From assembly GCA_045661225.1 (NCBI GenBank), contig JAZRFF010000005.1, positions 1 to 40,583 of the forward strand: DNA of 40,583 nt, read 5' to 3'. The notes below the pieces were generated by a model. That model had not been told where the DNA came from. It ran no database searches and worked only from the letters and a program-made list of their open reading frames with translations. A program made the position numbers and the translations under genes. Source of the stretch: HGM04593 sp045661225 (GTDB lineage Bacteria > Bacteroidota > Bacteroidia > Bacteroidales > Bacteroidaceae). Shown one piece after another: positions 7,801 to 15,609 of this stretch. Within the stretch, counting starts at the first letter, position 1. Every line of letters starts with the position of its first letter.

Positions 7801-9512
7801 GTCGCGGTATTTTCCTTTCCTGATACACCGGCAACTTCACCCTCGGCGCTTATGTACAACGCGGGGCTGCGGAGCGATGTGAACTGATACCAGTATTCTT
7901 CACCCTCGGTGCTTGCCTGTGGCATAGTCTGTGCCTCGTTAAGGATTGTGTTCAGCTTTGTGGTCATCTGCTCAACCTCCTCGGCTGTAAGCTCGTCTTT
8001 TTCAAGGAGTGTGTTCGCGTTGGATAGTTCGGCTTCGAAGGCTTGCATCTTCTCGGCGTTATATTGTCCCATAGCGGTTCCAATTTCGGCAATAAGTCCC
8101 TTTGCTATTGTCTGCGAAAGGGTGTTGCGCAGGGTTGCCTGTGCGTGACGTTTCTCGGCCTCGGTCTCGCTTATCACAGTGTAGGTGTCCTCGGGAAAAT
8201 CGGCCGACAGCGCCTCTTTCATAAGGTTGGCCAACTTTACATAACCTATACCGCCCAGATAGTTGTCGGGGTAGAAGTACTTTGTGTTTGCTACTGTGCC
8301 GCTAAGCAACGGGGTGTATGTGTCGATGTACTTGACATTGCCGGCCTCGAGCGTTTTAATATAGTTGTTGAGTACTGCGATGCGGCCAGTGTTGTTGCTT
8401 GCATTTTTTGTGGGGCATAATCCCATCAGGTAAACCTTTGATGTTGGCGATTTTGCTACAACTTTGTCCACAAGTGCCTTATAGCTGTTTTTTACACTCT
8501 CAATATCGGCATTGCCATTACAATCGCCGGTACCTGTGTATATAAAGATGGCTTTGGCATCTTTTTTCTCGACTCCTGTGTTTGCGTATGTGGCGTCAAT
8601 TATATTGCTTGTGGTGGCAATGTCACCGCCATAGCCCCAGCCTGTACCGCGGTTCTTGACGTTCAGGTTGCCAAGAAGCTCTTGCCACTCGCCGTTCTTT
8701 ATGAACTCATCGCCGAACACAAGCACGTCCTCGCCGCTAATGGGCAGCATACTGAAGTATGTTGCACGCATACCGTGTGAAGCGTTGCCTATATTGCCTC
8801 TGTTCTGCATTGTCGCCGAATTGCCCGGGTATACAGTGCTTACGGTATACTCTTCACCTTCGGCAAGATACTCGCATATTGCATTGCACCATACTTCATA
8901 TGCCGCTGCGGTCAGATGGAGGTTGTCGTAGCTCCATACACCGCCTTGTGCCACACCTGTGAGCTTGTCGTATAGGTCGATGTATGTAAGCCAATCGACA
9001 TTTTTGCTCTGCACATACTCTTTGACAATAGTGTTGGTGTGCAACCAGGTGGCCTCGACTCTGTTGCCTGTCTTGTTGTTGAGAATGCTGTAAAGATAAA
9101 TCTTTGTCTGAGGTGAACGTTGGTGTATGCGGTCAACGATGCTCTTTACATATTGCAATACTTGTTCTCCGCTGAAGTTGAGACCGCCGCTTATGGCTAT
9201 GTCGTTCGTGCCAATCATCATAAACACCTTTTTGGGGTTGTTTTTGATGTATGACTCAAGATTGTCGCTTTGCTCGGTTGAGTATGTTCCCGAGTTTCCG
9301 CGGTTTACGATGGGCAGGTAGCGCCCGTCCGATGTCTTGAACGCTTCGGGCCAACAGTGCATATCGGTAATACTGTTGCCGATAAACACGATGCTTCCTT
9401 CGGCAGGCTCAAGAACTTTGAACGAGTCGAACCTGTGGCTACGGAACGGACCGTCGGCTAATGCTATGGTTGCCGATAACAACCAACAGAATAGAAAGGT
9501 GAAAAATCTCAT
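4863..9512 (-). CDS. Secreted multidomain SGNH esterase / exo-alpha-sialidase (GH33) fusion
   Basis: A 1549-residue protein expected to release terminal sialic acid from glycans outside the cell or at its surface. In order: signal peptide (about 1-19); an intact SGNH hydrolase domain (about 35-215; Ser47 in GNSITD, GTND 101-104, Asp196/His199 in DNLHL); a second, degenerate SGNH-like domain (about 260-450); a helical linker; two beta-rich modules that each open with MPQ-STEG and aromatic-rich WY motifs; a BNR-associated sialidase N-domain; and a C-terminal sialidase propeller. The propeller shows the YRIPA motif and Asp boxes SEDNGRTW, SHDGGLTW, SKDGGESW, SNDGESW and STDEGATF, plus the late YSATVVLPDGTLGVYYEENG region. 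The last residues (IYDLQGRKV...GGIYIVNGKKF) resemble a C-terminal sorting tail. The start at 9512 begins the signal peptide; an upstream start at 9584 is less plausible. Confidence 0.88.
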   Translation of the reverse strand: MRFFTFLFCWLLSATIALADGPFRSHRFDSFKVLEPAEGSIVFIGNSITDMHCWPEAFKTSDGRYLPIVNRGNSGTYSTEQSDNLESYIKNNPKKVFMMIGTNDIAISGGLNFSGEQVLQYVKSIVDRIHQRSPQTKIYLYSILNNKTGNRVEATWLHTNTIVKEYVQSKNVDWLTYIDLYDKLTGVAQGGVWSYDNLHLTAAAYEVWCNAICEYLAEGEEYTVSTVYPGNSATMQNRGNIGNASHGMRATYFSMLPISGEDVLVFGDEFIKNGEWQELLGNLNVKNRGTGWGYGGDIATTSNIIDATYANTGVEKKDAKAIFIYTGTGDCNGNADIESVKNSYKALVDKVVAKSPTSKVYLMGLCPTKNASNNTGRIAVLNNYIKTLEAGNVKYIDTYTPLLSGTVANTKYFYPDNYLGGIGYVKLANLMKEALSADFPEDTYTVISETEAEKRHAQATLRNTLSQTIAKGLIAEIGTAMGQYNAEKMQAFEAELSNANTLLEKDELTAEEVEQMTTKLNTILNEAQTMPQASTEGEEYWYQFTSLRSPALYISAEGEVAGVSGKENTATSAVSMWKFVQRDDNTFDIINRKYGSYLNPTAAYNTQITTVKTRPSKGWSISYSNTPTYNIISSGDVQLNQTGSGQGFALYNWSDNSTLGNDRNDQGCQIKIREAQEIAEELNHIEYIIDKSNGNLYRGTTANQSWNNVWKSNATPQLQFGCGTINNMNWADNNVQLMTGTSGSANYTLTAPAGYVITEYSFTFANNGHNAGLTLTMTDGAEYTTSTTPQTISAKAQAISSVGFRLAGNNGNGVVLTNFKVKVKSDKPEMPQISTEGDEHWYYIANASSKAYCAGKVIYYDNEYGKLRFGDRTFSAGHIWSFWEKNGKLAIKNYKGEYFGTAGNGTGGSTSFGIVEDANHIYTIQSAYGFFTIKDTAVELHAQEVNSVIVRWGADADGASLWRFDEVDVTNASAVLASTIVEQGKVSTGIGNCDQPIVRSTIRISGLEGTVLFQGVKGAFVGSDRNDITNVKAYFATNSRELFIDADKKMTWREENGQQFGETVTLDSDGTFTITGEKEMQPGDYYLWITYDIADNAKEGNVVDASITAYTIDNREVAEQRGNPAHSVTIFLSEGAVLMPMDKGSLYYRIPAITVTKDGTRLVTLTDDRKNHNADLPSHCYLVAQYSEDNGRTWSDPVTVAGTAETGGNYGHGDASIVTNRDNGDIIGIMTSAGTYGHGFFAGTAAEPPRWKTITSHDGGLTWEAPVDHTDDLFGANCPNPDTQTWKSGFSGSGAALQKRDGTLVSSFVNRQADNSQHFYFFMSKDGGESWYVSGTSGTSGADEPKTLERNNGDLAISVRSSGYNYYNYTSNDGESWHLPSQTRFNSGISGNACDGEYMVWCSTVEGNPWNIALQTLPNSGSRQNVSIALSTDEGATFGTPKTICPRGSAYSATVVLPDGTLGVYYEENGLFGGYTMRFVRFSLDWASNGTYKFTDNAPFYPIKSTNATGIEVVEEENVNAIYDLQGRKVTVPAKGGIYIVNGKKFIAK

Positions 9513-9550
9513 AGTGTAAGTTTGGTTAGTTATTGATATATATTCAAATG

Positions 9551-9558
9551 CGAAAATA
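9551..9558 (-). promoter_or_regulatory. Possible -7 box for the sialidase fusion gene
   Basis: TATTTTCG on the minus strand, one base from TAnnTTTG, 38 bases upstream of the start codon. The matching upstream box is poor (CTG at 20 bases). Readthrough from the GH20 gene is also possible, as I see no clear terminator between the two genes. Confidence 0.35.
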
Positions 9559-9642
9559 TATGGGTTGCAGTTAATAAACAGCAATTTTTATCTTAATATT
9601 ATTTAATTGCAACTTTTTTGTGTCATACGATGGTTACTGCTG

Positions 9643-11292
9643 TTACCAGCCTACCTGGACTCCGTCCTCGTAGAAGTGTCGGGCGAAATTCCACCCAAAG
9701 ACATTGTAGTAACGTGCAAGTTCCTTGGCGCGACCTATAAATTCATCGACGTCCTTGCTCTCTTGTGCAGGATTGCTCCAACCAATCTCGGCAAGTGCAC
9801 CCAGACGCGGCAAAGTCTTGTATTGCAACTGCATAGGCGTGGTAACATACTCGGTCCACAGGTTGCCCTGCACGCCAAGAATGTATTTCTGCTCTTCGGA
9901 CGAGAGTTTCTCGTATGGGTTGTACATATAGGCCTTACGCAATGGAATGTAACTGCCGTTGCTGTCGAGTTCGTCTTTGCGGTCGGTTGTCTGACGGTAG
10001 TCTAAGTAGCAGTGGCTGTTTGGCGTCATAATGACAGTGTTGCCGCGTTTGGCAGCAGCAATGCCGCCCTCGGCACCTCGCCACGACATAATGGTTGCAC
10101 CCTGCGTGACGCCTCCTTCGAGAATTTCGTCCCACCCAATCATCTTGCGTCCATTGGCATTGAGGAATTTTTCAATGCGTCCATTGACGTATGATTGCAA
10201 TTCGGCTTCGTTTTTCAAATTGTTGCTCTTTATGCGCTCTTGGCACAACGGGCACTCTTTCCACATATCGCGTGGGGCCTCATCGCCGCCAATATGTATA
10301 TATTCGCTCGGGAAAAGTTTTATAACCTCGCCAAGAACATCTTCCCAGAACTTGAATGTGCTCTCCTTGCCGGCGCAGGCAATTTGCTTTGAAACGCCCC
10401 AGTAAGCCCAGGTCTTGTAGTCGCCTTTCTCGCCTTCGCAACCCAACCAGGGGTATGCGCTGAGTGCTCCCAGCGAGTGTCCGGGAATCTCAATCTCGGG
10501 TATAATGGTTATAAAGCGCTCGGCAGCGTATCTTACAACCTCTTTAATATCTTTTTGTGTGTAATAACCTCCGTAAGGAATGCCGTCGAGGCCTTCGTTG
10601 TGTCCGGTGGTGGTCTGTTCGCGCAGACTGCCCACTTTTGTGAGCTGTGGGTACTTTTTAATTTCTATTCTCCAACCCTGGTCCTCGGTAAGGTGCCAGT
10701 GAAAACGATTCATCTTGTGCATTGCAAGAATGTCTATAACCTCTTTTACTGTCTCTACGTCCCAAAAATGGCGTGAGCAGTCGAGCATAAAACCACGATA
10801 GGGGAAGTGTGGCGCGTCGGTTATCTTTAATGTCGGGAGGGCGAGCTGCTCAAGGTCAATAGGGGTCTCGAACGCTTGAACAGGGACAATCTGCTTTAAT
10901 GTCTGTACGGCGTAGAATACTCCCGCTGCCTCTTTGGCTCTTATGATGATATTCTCGGGGGTTATGTCAAGGATATATCCTTCGTTTTTTACCGAAGCGT
11001 CTTTGCGAATAATGATATTGTTGGTGTTGTTGCCCTTGGAGCTTCTTTTTAGGCTTTTGCCAAGCACTGCGTTTGTAATGCGGTCGAGTTCTTCAAGTGC
11101 ATATCCAATGGATTTGTCTTCGAACTTACACACGATTTTTGTGTCGGCATTCAGCACGAACTTGAAGTTTGCGTTGCCCATCTCTATGCTGGTTGGCTTG
11201 GGCAAGATGCTCGGGGTGTTGCTTGTCTGCGCCGGGGCGATTGTAATGAATGACGTCAGCGCAAGCGCGAGGAAAAATAGTTTCTTAATCAT
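9643..11292 (-). CDS. Secreted beta-N-acetylhexosaminidase (GH20)
   Basis: Removes terminal beta-linked GlcNAc or GalNAc by substrate-assisted catalysis. The 549-residue product has a signal peptide (about 1-21), a GH20b-type N-domain (about 30-155) and the catalytic barrel from about 160. FPYRGFMLD opens the barrel, HWHLTEDQGWR follows near 198, and the catalytic pair Asp337/Glu338 sits in HIGGDEAP. Further substrate-pocket tryptophans appear in IMSWRG and GNLWTEY. No lipobox is seen, so a periplasmic or secreted location is likely. The start at 11292 begins the signal peptide; an upstream start at 11349 is less plausible. It lies just upstream of the sialidase gene on the same strand, consistent with stepwise trimming of sialylated HexNAc-containing glycans. 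Confidence 0.93.
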   Translation of the reverse strand: MIKKLFFLALALTSFITIAPAQTSNTPSILPKPTSIEMGNANFKFVLNADTKIVCKFEDKSIGYALEELDRITNAVLGKSLKRSSKGNNTNNIIIRKDASVKNEGYILDITPENIIIRAKEAAGVFYAVQTLKQIVPVQAFETPIDLEQLALPTLKITDAPHFPYRGFMLDCSRHFWDVETVKEVIDILAMHKMNRFHWHLTEDQGWRIEIKKYPQLTKVGSLREQTTTGHNEGLDGIPYGGYYTQKDIKEVVRYAAERFITIIPEIEIPGHSLGALSAYPWLGCEGEKGDYKTWAYWGVSKQIACAGKESTFKFWEDVLGEVIKLFPSEYIHIGGDEAPRDMWKECPLCQERIKSNNLKNEAELQSYVNGRIEKFLNANGRKMIGWDEILEGGVTQGATIMSWRGAEGGIAAAKRGNTVIMTPNSHCYLDYRQTTDRKDELDSNGSYIPLRKAYMYNPYEKLSSEEQKYILGVQGNLWTEYVTTPMQLQYKTLPRLGALAEIGWSNPAQESKDVDEFIGRAKELARYYNVFGWNFARHFYEDGVQVGW

Positions 11293-11315
11293 ATTTAAAG
11301 TCTTTTTATAATATG

Positions 11316-11323
11316 CGAAGATA
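11316..11323 (-). promoter_or_regulatory. Predicted -7 box for the GH20 gene
   Basis: TATCTTCG on the minus strand, one base off TAnnTTTG, 23 bases upstream of the start codon. The nearest TTG lies 23 bases further up, slightly longer than the usual 19-21. Confidence 0.45.
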
Positions 11324-11328
11324 CATAT

Positions 11329-11349
11329 TTGTTCTCGAATTGTGAACAA
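11329..11349. promoter_or_regulatory. Possible operator palindrome in the GH20/ROK divergent region
   Basis: TTGTTC and GAACAA form an inverted repeat around a 9-base spacer. It lies directly upstream of the GH20 -7 box, where a bound repressor would block polymerase. The regulator is unknown and no transcription factor of the NanR or GntR type lies in the window. Confidence 0.35.
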
Positions 11350-11454
11350 TAGCGTAAAAAAAATATAATTTTCTTCTTTTTCTATGGGGTAAATTGTTTT
11401 TTTTGTTTACATTCGCGAATCGGAACTATAACTAACAAAAACGAAAATACAACT

Positions 11455-12414
11455 ATGAGCGAAAAGTATGTAATTGGTATAGACCTCGGCGGAACAAATA
11501 CCGTAATAGGTCTTGTTGATGCAAAAGGTCACATTCTTGCAAAAGATGATTCTATAAAGACTCAGGCTCACCCTGATATTGAGGAGTATACCGACTCCAT
11601 TGCTAATGTAATAAAGAAATTGGCCGACGAGAATGGTTGCACAGGCAAGCTCGAGGGTGTGGGCGTTGGTGCTCCTATGGCGAACTACTACACAGGAGAG
11701 ATTGTGAACGCTGCAAATCTTCCGTGGAAAGGTATTGTGCCTCTTGGCTGGTTGTTGGAAAAGAAGACCGGTCTCCCTACAAAGGTTACAAACGATGCTA
11801 ACGCAGCGGCTATTGGCGAAATGAAGTATGGCGTCGCTCAGGGTATGAAGGATTTTGTGTATATCACATTGGGTACAGGCGTCGGCAGCGGTATTGTTGC
11901 CAACGGGCATCTCATCTATGGTCACGACGGCTTTGCCGGTGAGTTGGGTCACGTTACAGCTCCGGTGCTCGAGGGCCGTCAATGCGGTTGCGGACGTGTA
12001 GACTGTCTCGAGACATATGCTTCGGCCACAGGAATTGTGCGTACTGCGAAAAAATGGCTCGTTGAACGTGACGAACCAAGCTCGCTTCGCAATATCTGTA
12101 TGAACGAACTTACATCTAAAATGCTTTTTGATGCAGCAATGCAAGGCGATAAGCTGGCTCAGGATATTTTTGAATTTACCGGAAAGGTGCTTGGCGATGC
12201 TTTCTGTAATTTTATAGCATTCTCGGCACCCGAGGCGATAATACTCTTCGGAGGTCTTGCAAATGCAGGCGACCTGTTGCTTAATCCCATTCGTAAACAG
12301 ATGAACGAGAATGTCGTGTTCTTGTGGAAAGACAAGGTGAAAGTGCTTAAGTCGTCGCTCCCCGGTGCAGATGCAGCCGTGCTTGGTGCTTCGGCTCTTG
12401 GTTGGAAAGAATAA
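11455..12414 (+). CDS. ROK-family sugar kinase
   Basis: Cytoplasmic ATP-dependent kinase for a hexose or amino sugar. The 319-residue product has the phosphate-binding DLGGTN (residues 10-15), catalytic Asp114 in NDANAAA, the GTGVGSG loop (140-146) and the ROK zinc site: His166 in ELGHV with Cys177, Cys179 and Cys184 in CGCGRVDC. There is no N-terminal DNA-binding domain, so it is a kinase rather than a ROK repressor. Family members include glucokinase, N-acetylglucosamine kinase and N-acetylmannosamine kinase (NanK). The neighbouring sialidase, hexosaminidase and NagB-like genes favour an amino-sugar substrate, but sequence alone does not separate these options. A strong terminator follows, so it is probably transcribed alone. 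Confidence 0.88.
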   Translation: MSEKYVIGIDLGGTNTVIGLVDAKGHILAKDDSIKTQAHPDIEEYTDSIANVIKKLADENGCTGKLEGVGVGAPMANYYTGEIVNAANLPWKGIVPLGWLLEKKTGLPTKVTNDANAAAIGEMKYGVAQGMKDFVYITLGTGVGSGIVANGHLIYGHDGFAGELGHVTAPVLEGRQCGCGRVDCLETYASATGIVRTAKKWLVERDEPSSLRNICMNELTSKMLFDAAMQGDKLAQDIFEFTGKVLGDAFCNFIAFSAPEAIILFGGLANAGDLLLNPIRKQMNENVVFLWKDKVKVLKSSLPGADAAVLGASALGWKE

Positions 12415-12448
12415 TTGCTTTTTTATATTTGTTCTTCGGTTTTTTCCG

Positions 12449-12482
12449 GCGGGAGGGTGTTTGTGCTCTCCCGCTTTTTTTT
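12449..12482 (+). terminator. Terminator after the ROK kinase gene
   Basis: GCGGGAG and CTCCCGC pair around a 12-base loop, followed by a run of T. It separates the kinase gene from the sulfatase operon. Confidence 0.8.
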
Positions 12483-12599
12483 ATATCGCTAACCGTGGCA
12501 AAAAAGGTGGCTTTTCTCCGATAATACGCATACACGGTTGTTGCCGGAAAAATAAATTCTAAAAAAGTTTAATAAGAATGTTTTTTTAATAATTATTCT

Positions 12600-12607
12600 T
12601 ATCTTCG
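12600..12607 (+). promoter_or_regulatory. Possible -7 box for the sulfatase operon
   Basis: TATCTTCG, one mismatch to TAnnTTTG, about 94 bases upstream of the sulfatase start. The upstream box is weak (ATG at about 19 bases). The rest of the 12483-12700 gap is AT-rich and shows no other feature I can support. Confidence 0.4.
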
Positions 12608-12700
12608 CAATATTGAACGCCTGATACAGAATGTTTGTTTGTGCGACGTGCTGTTTATGTTTAGGCTAAAACTAAAAAAACTTGTAATAATCAATGATTT

Positions 12701-14278
12701 ATGGAAAATTTCTTCGATAATGCAAAGAAGCTGATTGGATTCTCGGTTACGAGTGCTGCGGTGTTGCCTCTTTTGGCATCGTGTGCGCCCGAAGAGCCCA
12801 AACAAGAAAAACCGATGAATATTCTCTTTATTATGTGCGATGATCACTCTTACCAGACAATCAGCGCATACGATTCGACGTTTATCCGCACTCCGAATAT
12901 AGACCGTATAGCTGCCGACGGCGTTCGCTTCGACAATAGCTTTGTGGCGAACTCCATCAGTGGCCCGTCGCGTGCCTGTATGCTTACGGGCAAACACAGT
13001 TTTACGAACGGCTTTACCGACAATAGTTCGTCGTTCGATGGCAGTCAGCAGACATTCCCCAAGCTGCTTCAGCAGCAGGGTTACGAGACCGCGGTGATTG
13101 GAAAGTGGCATTTGACCTCTGAACCGACAGGCTTTAATCATTGGGATATTCTCATAGGGCAGGGCGATTATTATAACCCGACTTTCATTCGTAACGGCGA
13201 GAAAATTAAACGCGAGGGCTACGCGACAAATGTTACAACCGACCTTGCTCTCGACTGGCTCGAGAGTGGCCGTGATGCCGAAAAACCTTTCTGTCTGCTT
13301 CTGCACCACAAAGCGCCGCACCGCACCTGGATGCCCGATACCTGCGACCTTGAGCTTTTTGCCGACAGCAATTTCCCGATGCCCGATACGTTCTATGACA
13401 ACTACGAAGGCCGTGAGGCTGCAAAAGGGCAGAAAATGTCAATCAGCAAGGATATGGACCTTGTCTATGACCTCAAGCTTGCCGACAAGGACAGCACTAT
13501 ACACAGCCGTCCCGACCTTGAGGTCTGGGGACGCCGTATGTACAGCAGTATGAACCCCGAGCAGAAGAGGGCTTGGGACGCTCACTACGACGTTGTTATT
13601 GAAAAATTCAAGAAGGCCGGCCTAAAAGGAAAGGAACTCGACGCCTGGAAGTACCGGCAATATATGCGCGACTATCTGCGCGTTATTGTATCGGTCGACC
13701 GCAACGTGGGCCGAGTGCTCGATTATCTCGAGGAGAAAGGGCTTATGGAGAATACCCTTATTGTTTACACCTCGGACCAGGGCTTTTATATGGGCGAACA
13801 CGGTTGGTTCGACAAACGCTGGATGTATGAGGAGTCGTTCCGTACTCCGCTTATCGTTCGTTTGCCGGGCGCAGCCATTAAGGGTGTTTCAAAAACTATG
13901 GTGCAGAATATAGACTATGCTCCCACATTCCTTGAGCTTGCAGGCGCTGACGTTCCGTCGGACATTCACGGTTGCTCGTTCTTGCCATTGCTTAAGGGCG
14001 AGGTGTATGAGCCTAATCGCGACGGGGTATACTATCACTATTATGAATATCCCGATGAGCACGCCGTGAAGCGTCATCTGGGAGTACGCACCGACACACA
14101 CAAGCTCATACACTTCTACGAGGACGGCGTGTGGGAACTTTACGACCTTGCAACCGACAAAAAAGAGCTTAACAATATCTATGGCAAGCCGGGTACCGAG
14201 GAGGTCACAGCTTTGCTTAAAGAGAAACTTGTTAAATTACAGGAACAGTACGGCGAGCAGCAGTTTATAGCACAATAA
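12701..14278 (+). CDS. Lipoprotein sulfatase, serine-type formylglycine (S1 family)
   Basis: Expected to remove sulfate esters from host glycans at the cell surface or in the periplasm. The 525-residue protein has a lipoprotein signal ending in LLASC, with Cys28 as the lipidated residue. A type I sulfatase domain follows: the metal-binding MCDDHS, the formylglycine motif SGPSRACMLTGK with Ser87 at the modified position, GKWHL near 115-120, and TSDQGFYMGEHGWFDKRWMYEE near the C-terminal metal site. Ser instead of Cys at the modified position means maturation must rely on an anaerobic radical-SAM enzyme, which is the very next gene. Mucin GlcNAc-6-sulfate is a plausible substrate given the hexosaminidase and sialidase, but that is inferred from neighbours. 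Confidence 0.9.
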   Translation: MENFFDNAKKLIGFSVTSAAVLPLLASCAPEEPKQEKPMNILFIMCDDHSYQTISAYDSTFIRTPNIDRIAADGVRFDNSFVANSISGPSRACMLTGKHSFTNGFTDNSSSFDGSQQTFPKLLQQQGYETAVIGKWHLTSEPTGFNHWDILIGQGDYYNPTFIRNGEKIKREGYATNVTTDLALDWLESGRDAEKPFCLLLHHKAPHRTWMPDTCDLELFADSNFPMPDTFYDNYEGREAAKGQKMSISKDMDLVYDLKLADKDSTIHSRPDLEVWGRRMYSSMNPEQKRAWDAHYDVVIEKFKKAGLKGKELDAWKYRQYMRDYLRVIVSVDRNVGRVLDYLEEKGLMENTLIVYTSDQGFYMGEHGWFDKRWMYEESFRTPLIVRLPGAAIKGVSKTMVQNIDYAPTFLELAGADVPSDIHGCSFLPLLKGEVYEPNRDGVYYHYYEYPDEHAVKRHLGVRTDTHKLIHFYEDGVWELYDLATDKKELNNIYGKPGTEEVTALLKEKLVKLQEQYGEQQFIAQ

Positions 14279-14285
14279 TTCTTGT

Positions 14286-15530
14286 ATGAAGAGTAACGGC
14301 AAGAACAGTCTGCATTTGGGAGACGTCGCAAAGATGCGGCGGACTCCTGCATTCTCGACAATGGTCAAGCCCATTGGCTCGGCCTGTAACCTCGACTGTC
14401 ACTACTGTTACTATCGCGACAAGAGCGAGATATACAGCGGCTCGATGCCGCGTATGAGCGAGGCGTTGCTCGAGACATATATTCGCCAGTATCTTCAGGG
14501 TGCGTCGCAACAGAATGTCAGCTTCTGCTGGCACGGCGGCGAACCGTTGATGGCGGGGTTGCCTTTCTTCCGCAAGGCTATGGAACTGCAACGTAAATAT
14601 GCCGGCGACAAGGTTATCGAGAATACCTTGCAGACAAACGGAATTCTGGTGAACGATGAGTGGTGCGCTTTTTTTAAAGAGAATAATTTCCTTATAGGCC
14701 TCTCGCTCGATGGTCCCGAGGATATTCACGACGCCTTTCGTCGCGACTGTGGCGGTGCTCCCACCTTTGCAAGGGTGATGAAAGCCGTAGAACTAATGAA
14801 GCGTTACGGTGTTGAATTTAATATACTCTCGACTGTCAACGCGCGCAGCGAGGGGCGTGGTGCCGAGGTCTATAAATTCCTGCGCTCGCTTAACCGCTAT
14901 ATGCAGTTCCTGCCGGTGGTCGAGTATGTGAGAATGCGTCCCGGCAAGCGCCCGCTTATAGTCTCTCCCGACGAAGAGGACGCCGTCGAAGCGCCTTGGT
15001 CGGTGTCGGCAAAGGGTTACGGACAGTTTATGTGCGACGTCTTTGACGAGTGGGTAAAGTTTGACGTTGGCAACTGTTTTGTGCAGTTGTTCGATGTTAC
15101 GTTGGCCAACTGGTGCGGAGTACAGCCCGGGCTGTGCTCATTCTGCGAAGTCTGTGGTGACGGTTTAGTGGTGGAACATAATGGCGATGTTTATTCGTGC
15201 GACCACTTTGTGTATCCCGAATATCGTTTGGGAAATATACTAAACGCCGAGCTTGCCGAAATGTACCTGAGCGACGAGCAACAGGCTTTTGGGCGCGATA
15301 AGCGCAACGCCTTGCCCCTTGAATGCAAACGTTGCAATTACTATTTTCTGTGTCGCGGCGAATGTCCCAAGCATCGTTTCGGCTATGCAAGCAACGGTGA
15401 ACCATACAAGAACGTGCTGTGCGAAGGGTATAAGCAGTTTTTCCGTTACACCGACCCTTATATGCGCTATATGAGAACTCTTATAGAAAAGGGTGAACCG
15501 GCATCAAAGGTTATGGAAATGAAAAAATAA
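14286..15530 (+). CDS. Anaerobic sulfatase-maturating radical SAM enzyme (anSME)
   Basis: Converts the active-site Ser or Cys of sulfatases to formylglycine using S-adenosylmethionine and iron-sulfur clusters, in the cytoplasm before export. The 414-residue product has the radical SAM motif CNLDCHYC (Cys34, Cys38, Cys41), WHGGEP near residue 80, SLDGP near 140, and a C-terminal SPASM region with cysteines in CSFCEVCGDG, YSCDHFVYP and CKRCNYYFLCRGECP. These ligate two auxiliary clusters. It begins 7 bases after the sulfatase stop codon, so the two are surely cotranscribed and functionally coupled. Length and motif order fit anSME well; other SPASM peptide maturases are unlikely in this setting. 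Confidence 0.95.
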   Translation: MKSNGKNSLHLGDVAKMRRTPAFSTMVKPIGSACNLDCHYCYYRDKSEIYSGSMPRMSEALLETYIRQYLQGASQQNVSFCWHGGEPLMAGLPFFRKAMELQRKYAGDKVIENTLQTNGILVNDEWCAFFKENNFLIGLSLDGPEDIHDAFRRDCGGAPTFARVMKAVELMKRYGVEFNILSTVNARSEGRGAEVYKFLRSLNRYMQFLPVVEYVRMRPGKRPLIVSPDEEDAVEAPWSVSAKGYGQFMCDVFDEWVKFDVGNCFVQLFDVTLANWCGVQPGLCSFCEVCGDGLVVEHNGDVYSCDHFVYPEYRLGNILNAELAEMYLSDEQQAFGRDKRNALPLECKRCNYYFLCRGECPKHRFGYASNGEPYKNVLCEGYKQFFRYTDPYMRYMRTLIEKGEPASKVMEMKK

Positions 15531-15542
15531 TGTATAATACAT

Positions 15543-15578
15543 AAAGAGATATATAAACTAAAAGAGATATATAAACTA
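15543..15578. repeat. Exact 18-bp tandem duplication before the NagB-like gene
   Basis: AAAGAGATATATAAACTA occurs twice back to back, ending 31 bases before the start codon at 15610. It sits in the short gap after the maturase gene and lengthens the AT-rich leader. It could be a slippage product or affect ribosome access. Confidence 0.9.
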
Positions 15579-15609
15579 AATAACTAACAACTAATCAAGA
15601 GAAATAATT

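Noticed and set aside
11455..12414. ROK protein as a transcriptional repressor (NagC/Mlc type)
   Set aside because: The protein starts directly at the kinase phosphate loop and lacks a DNA-binding domain.
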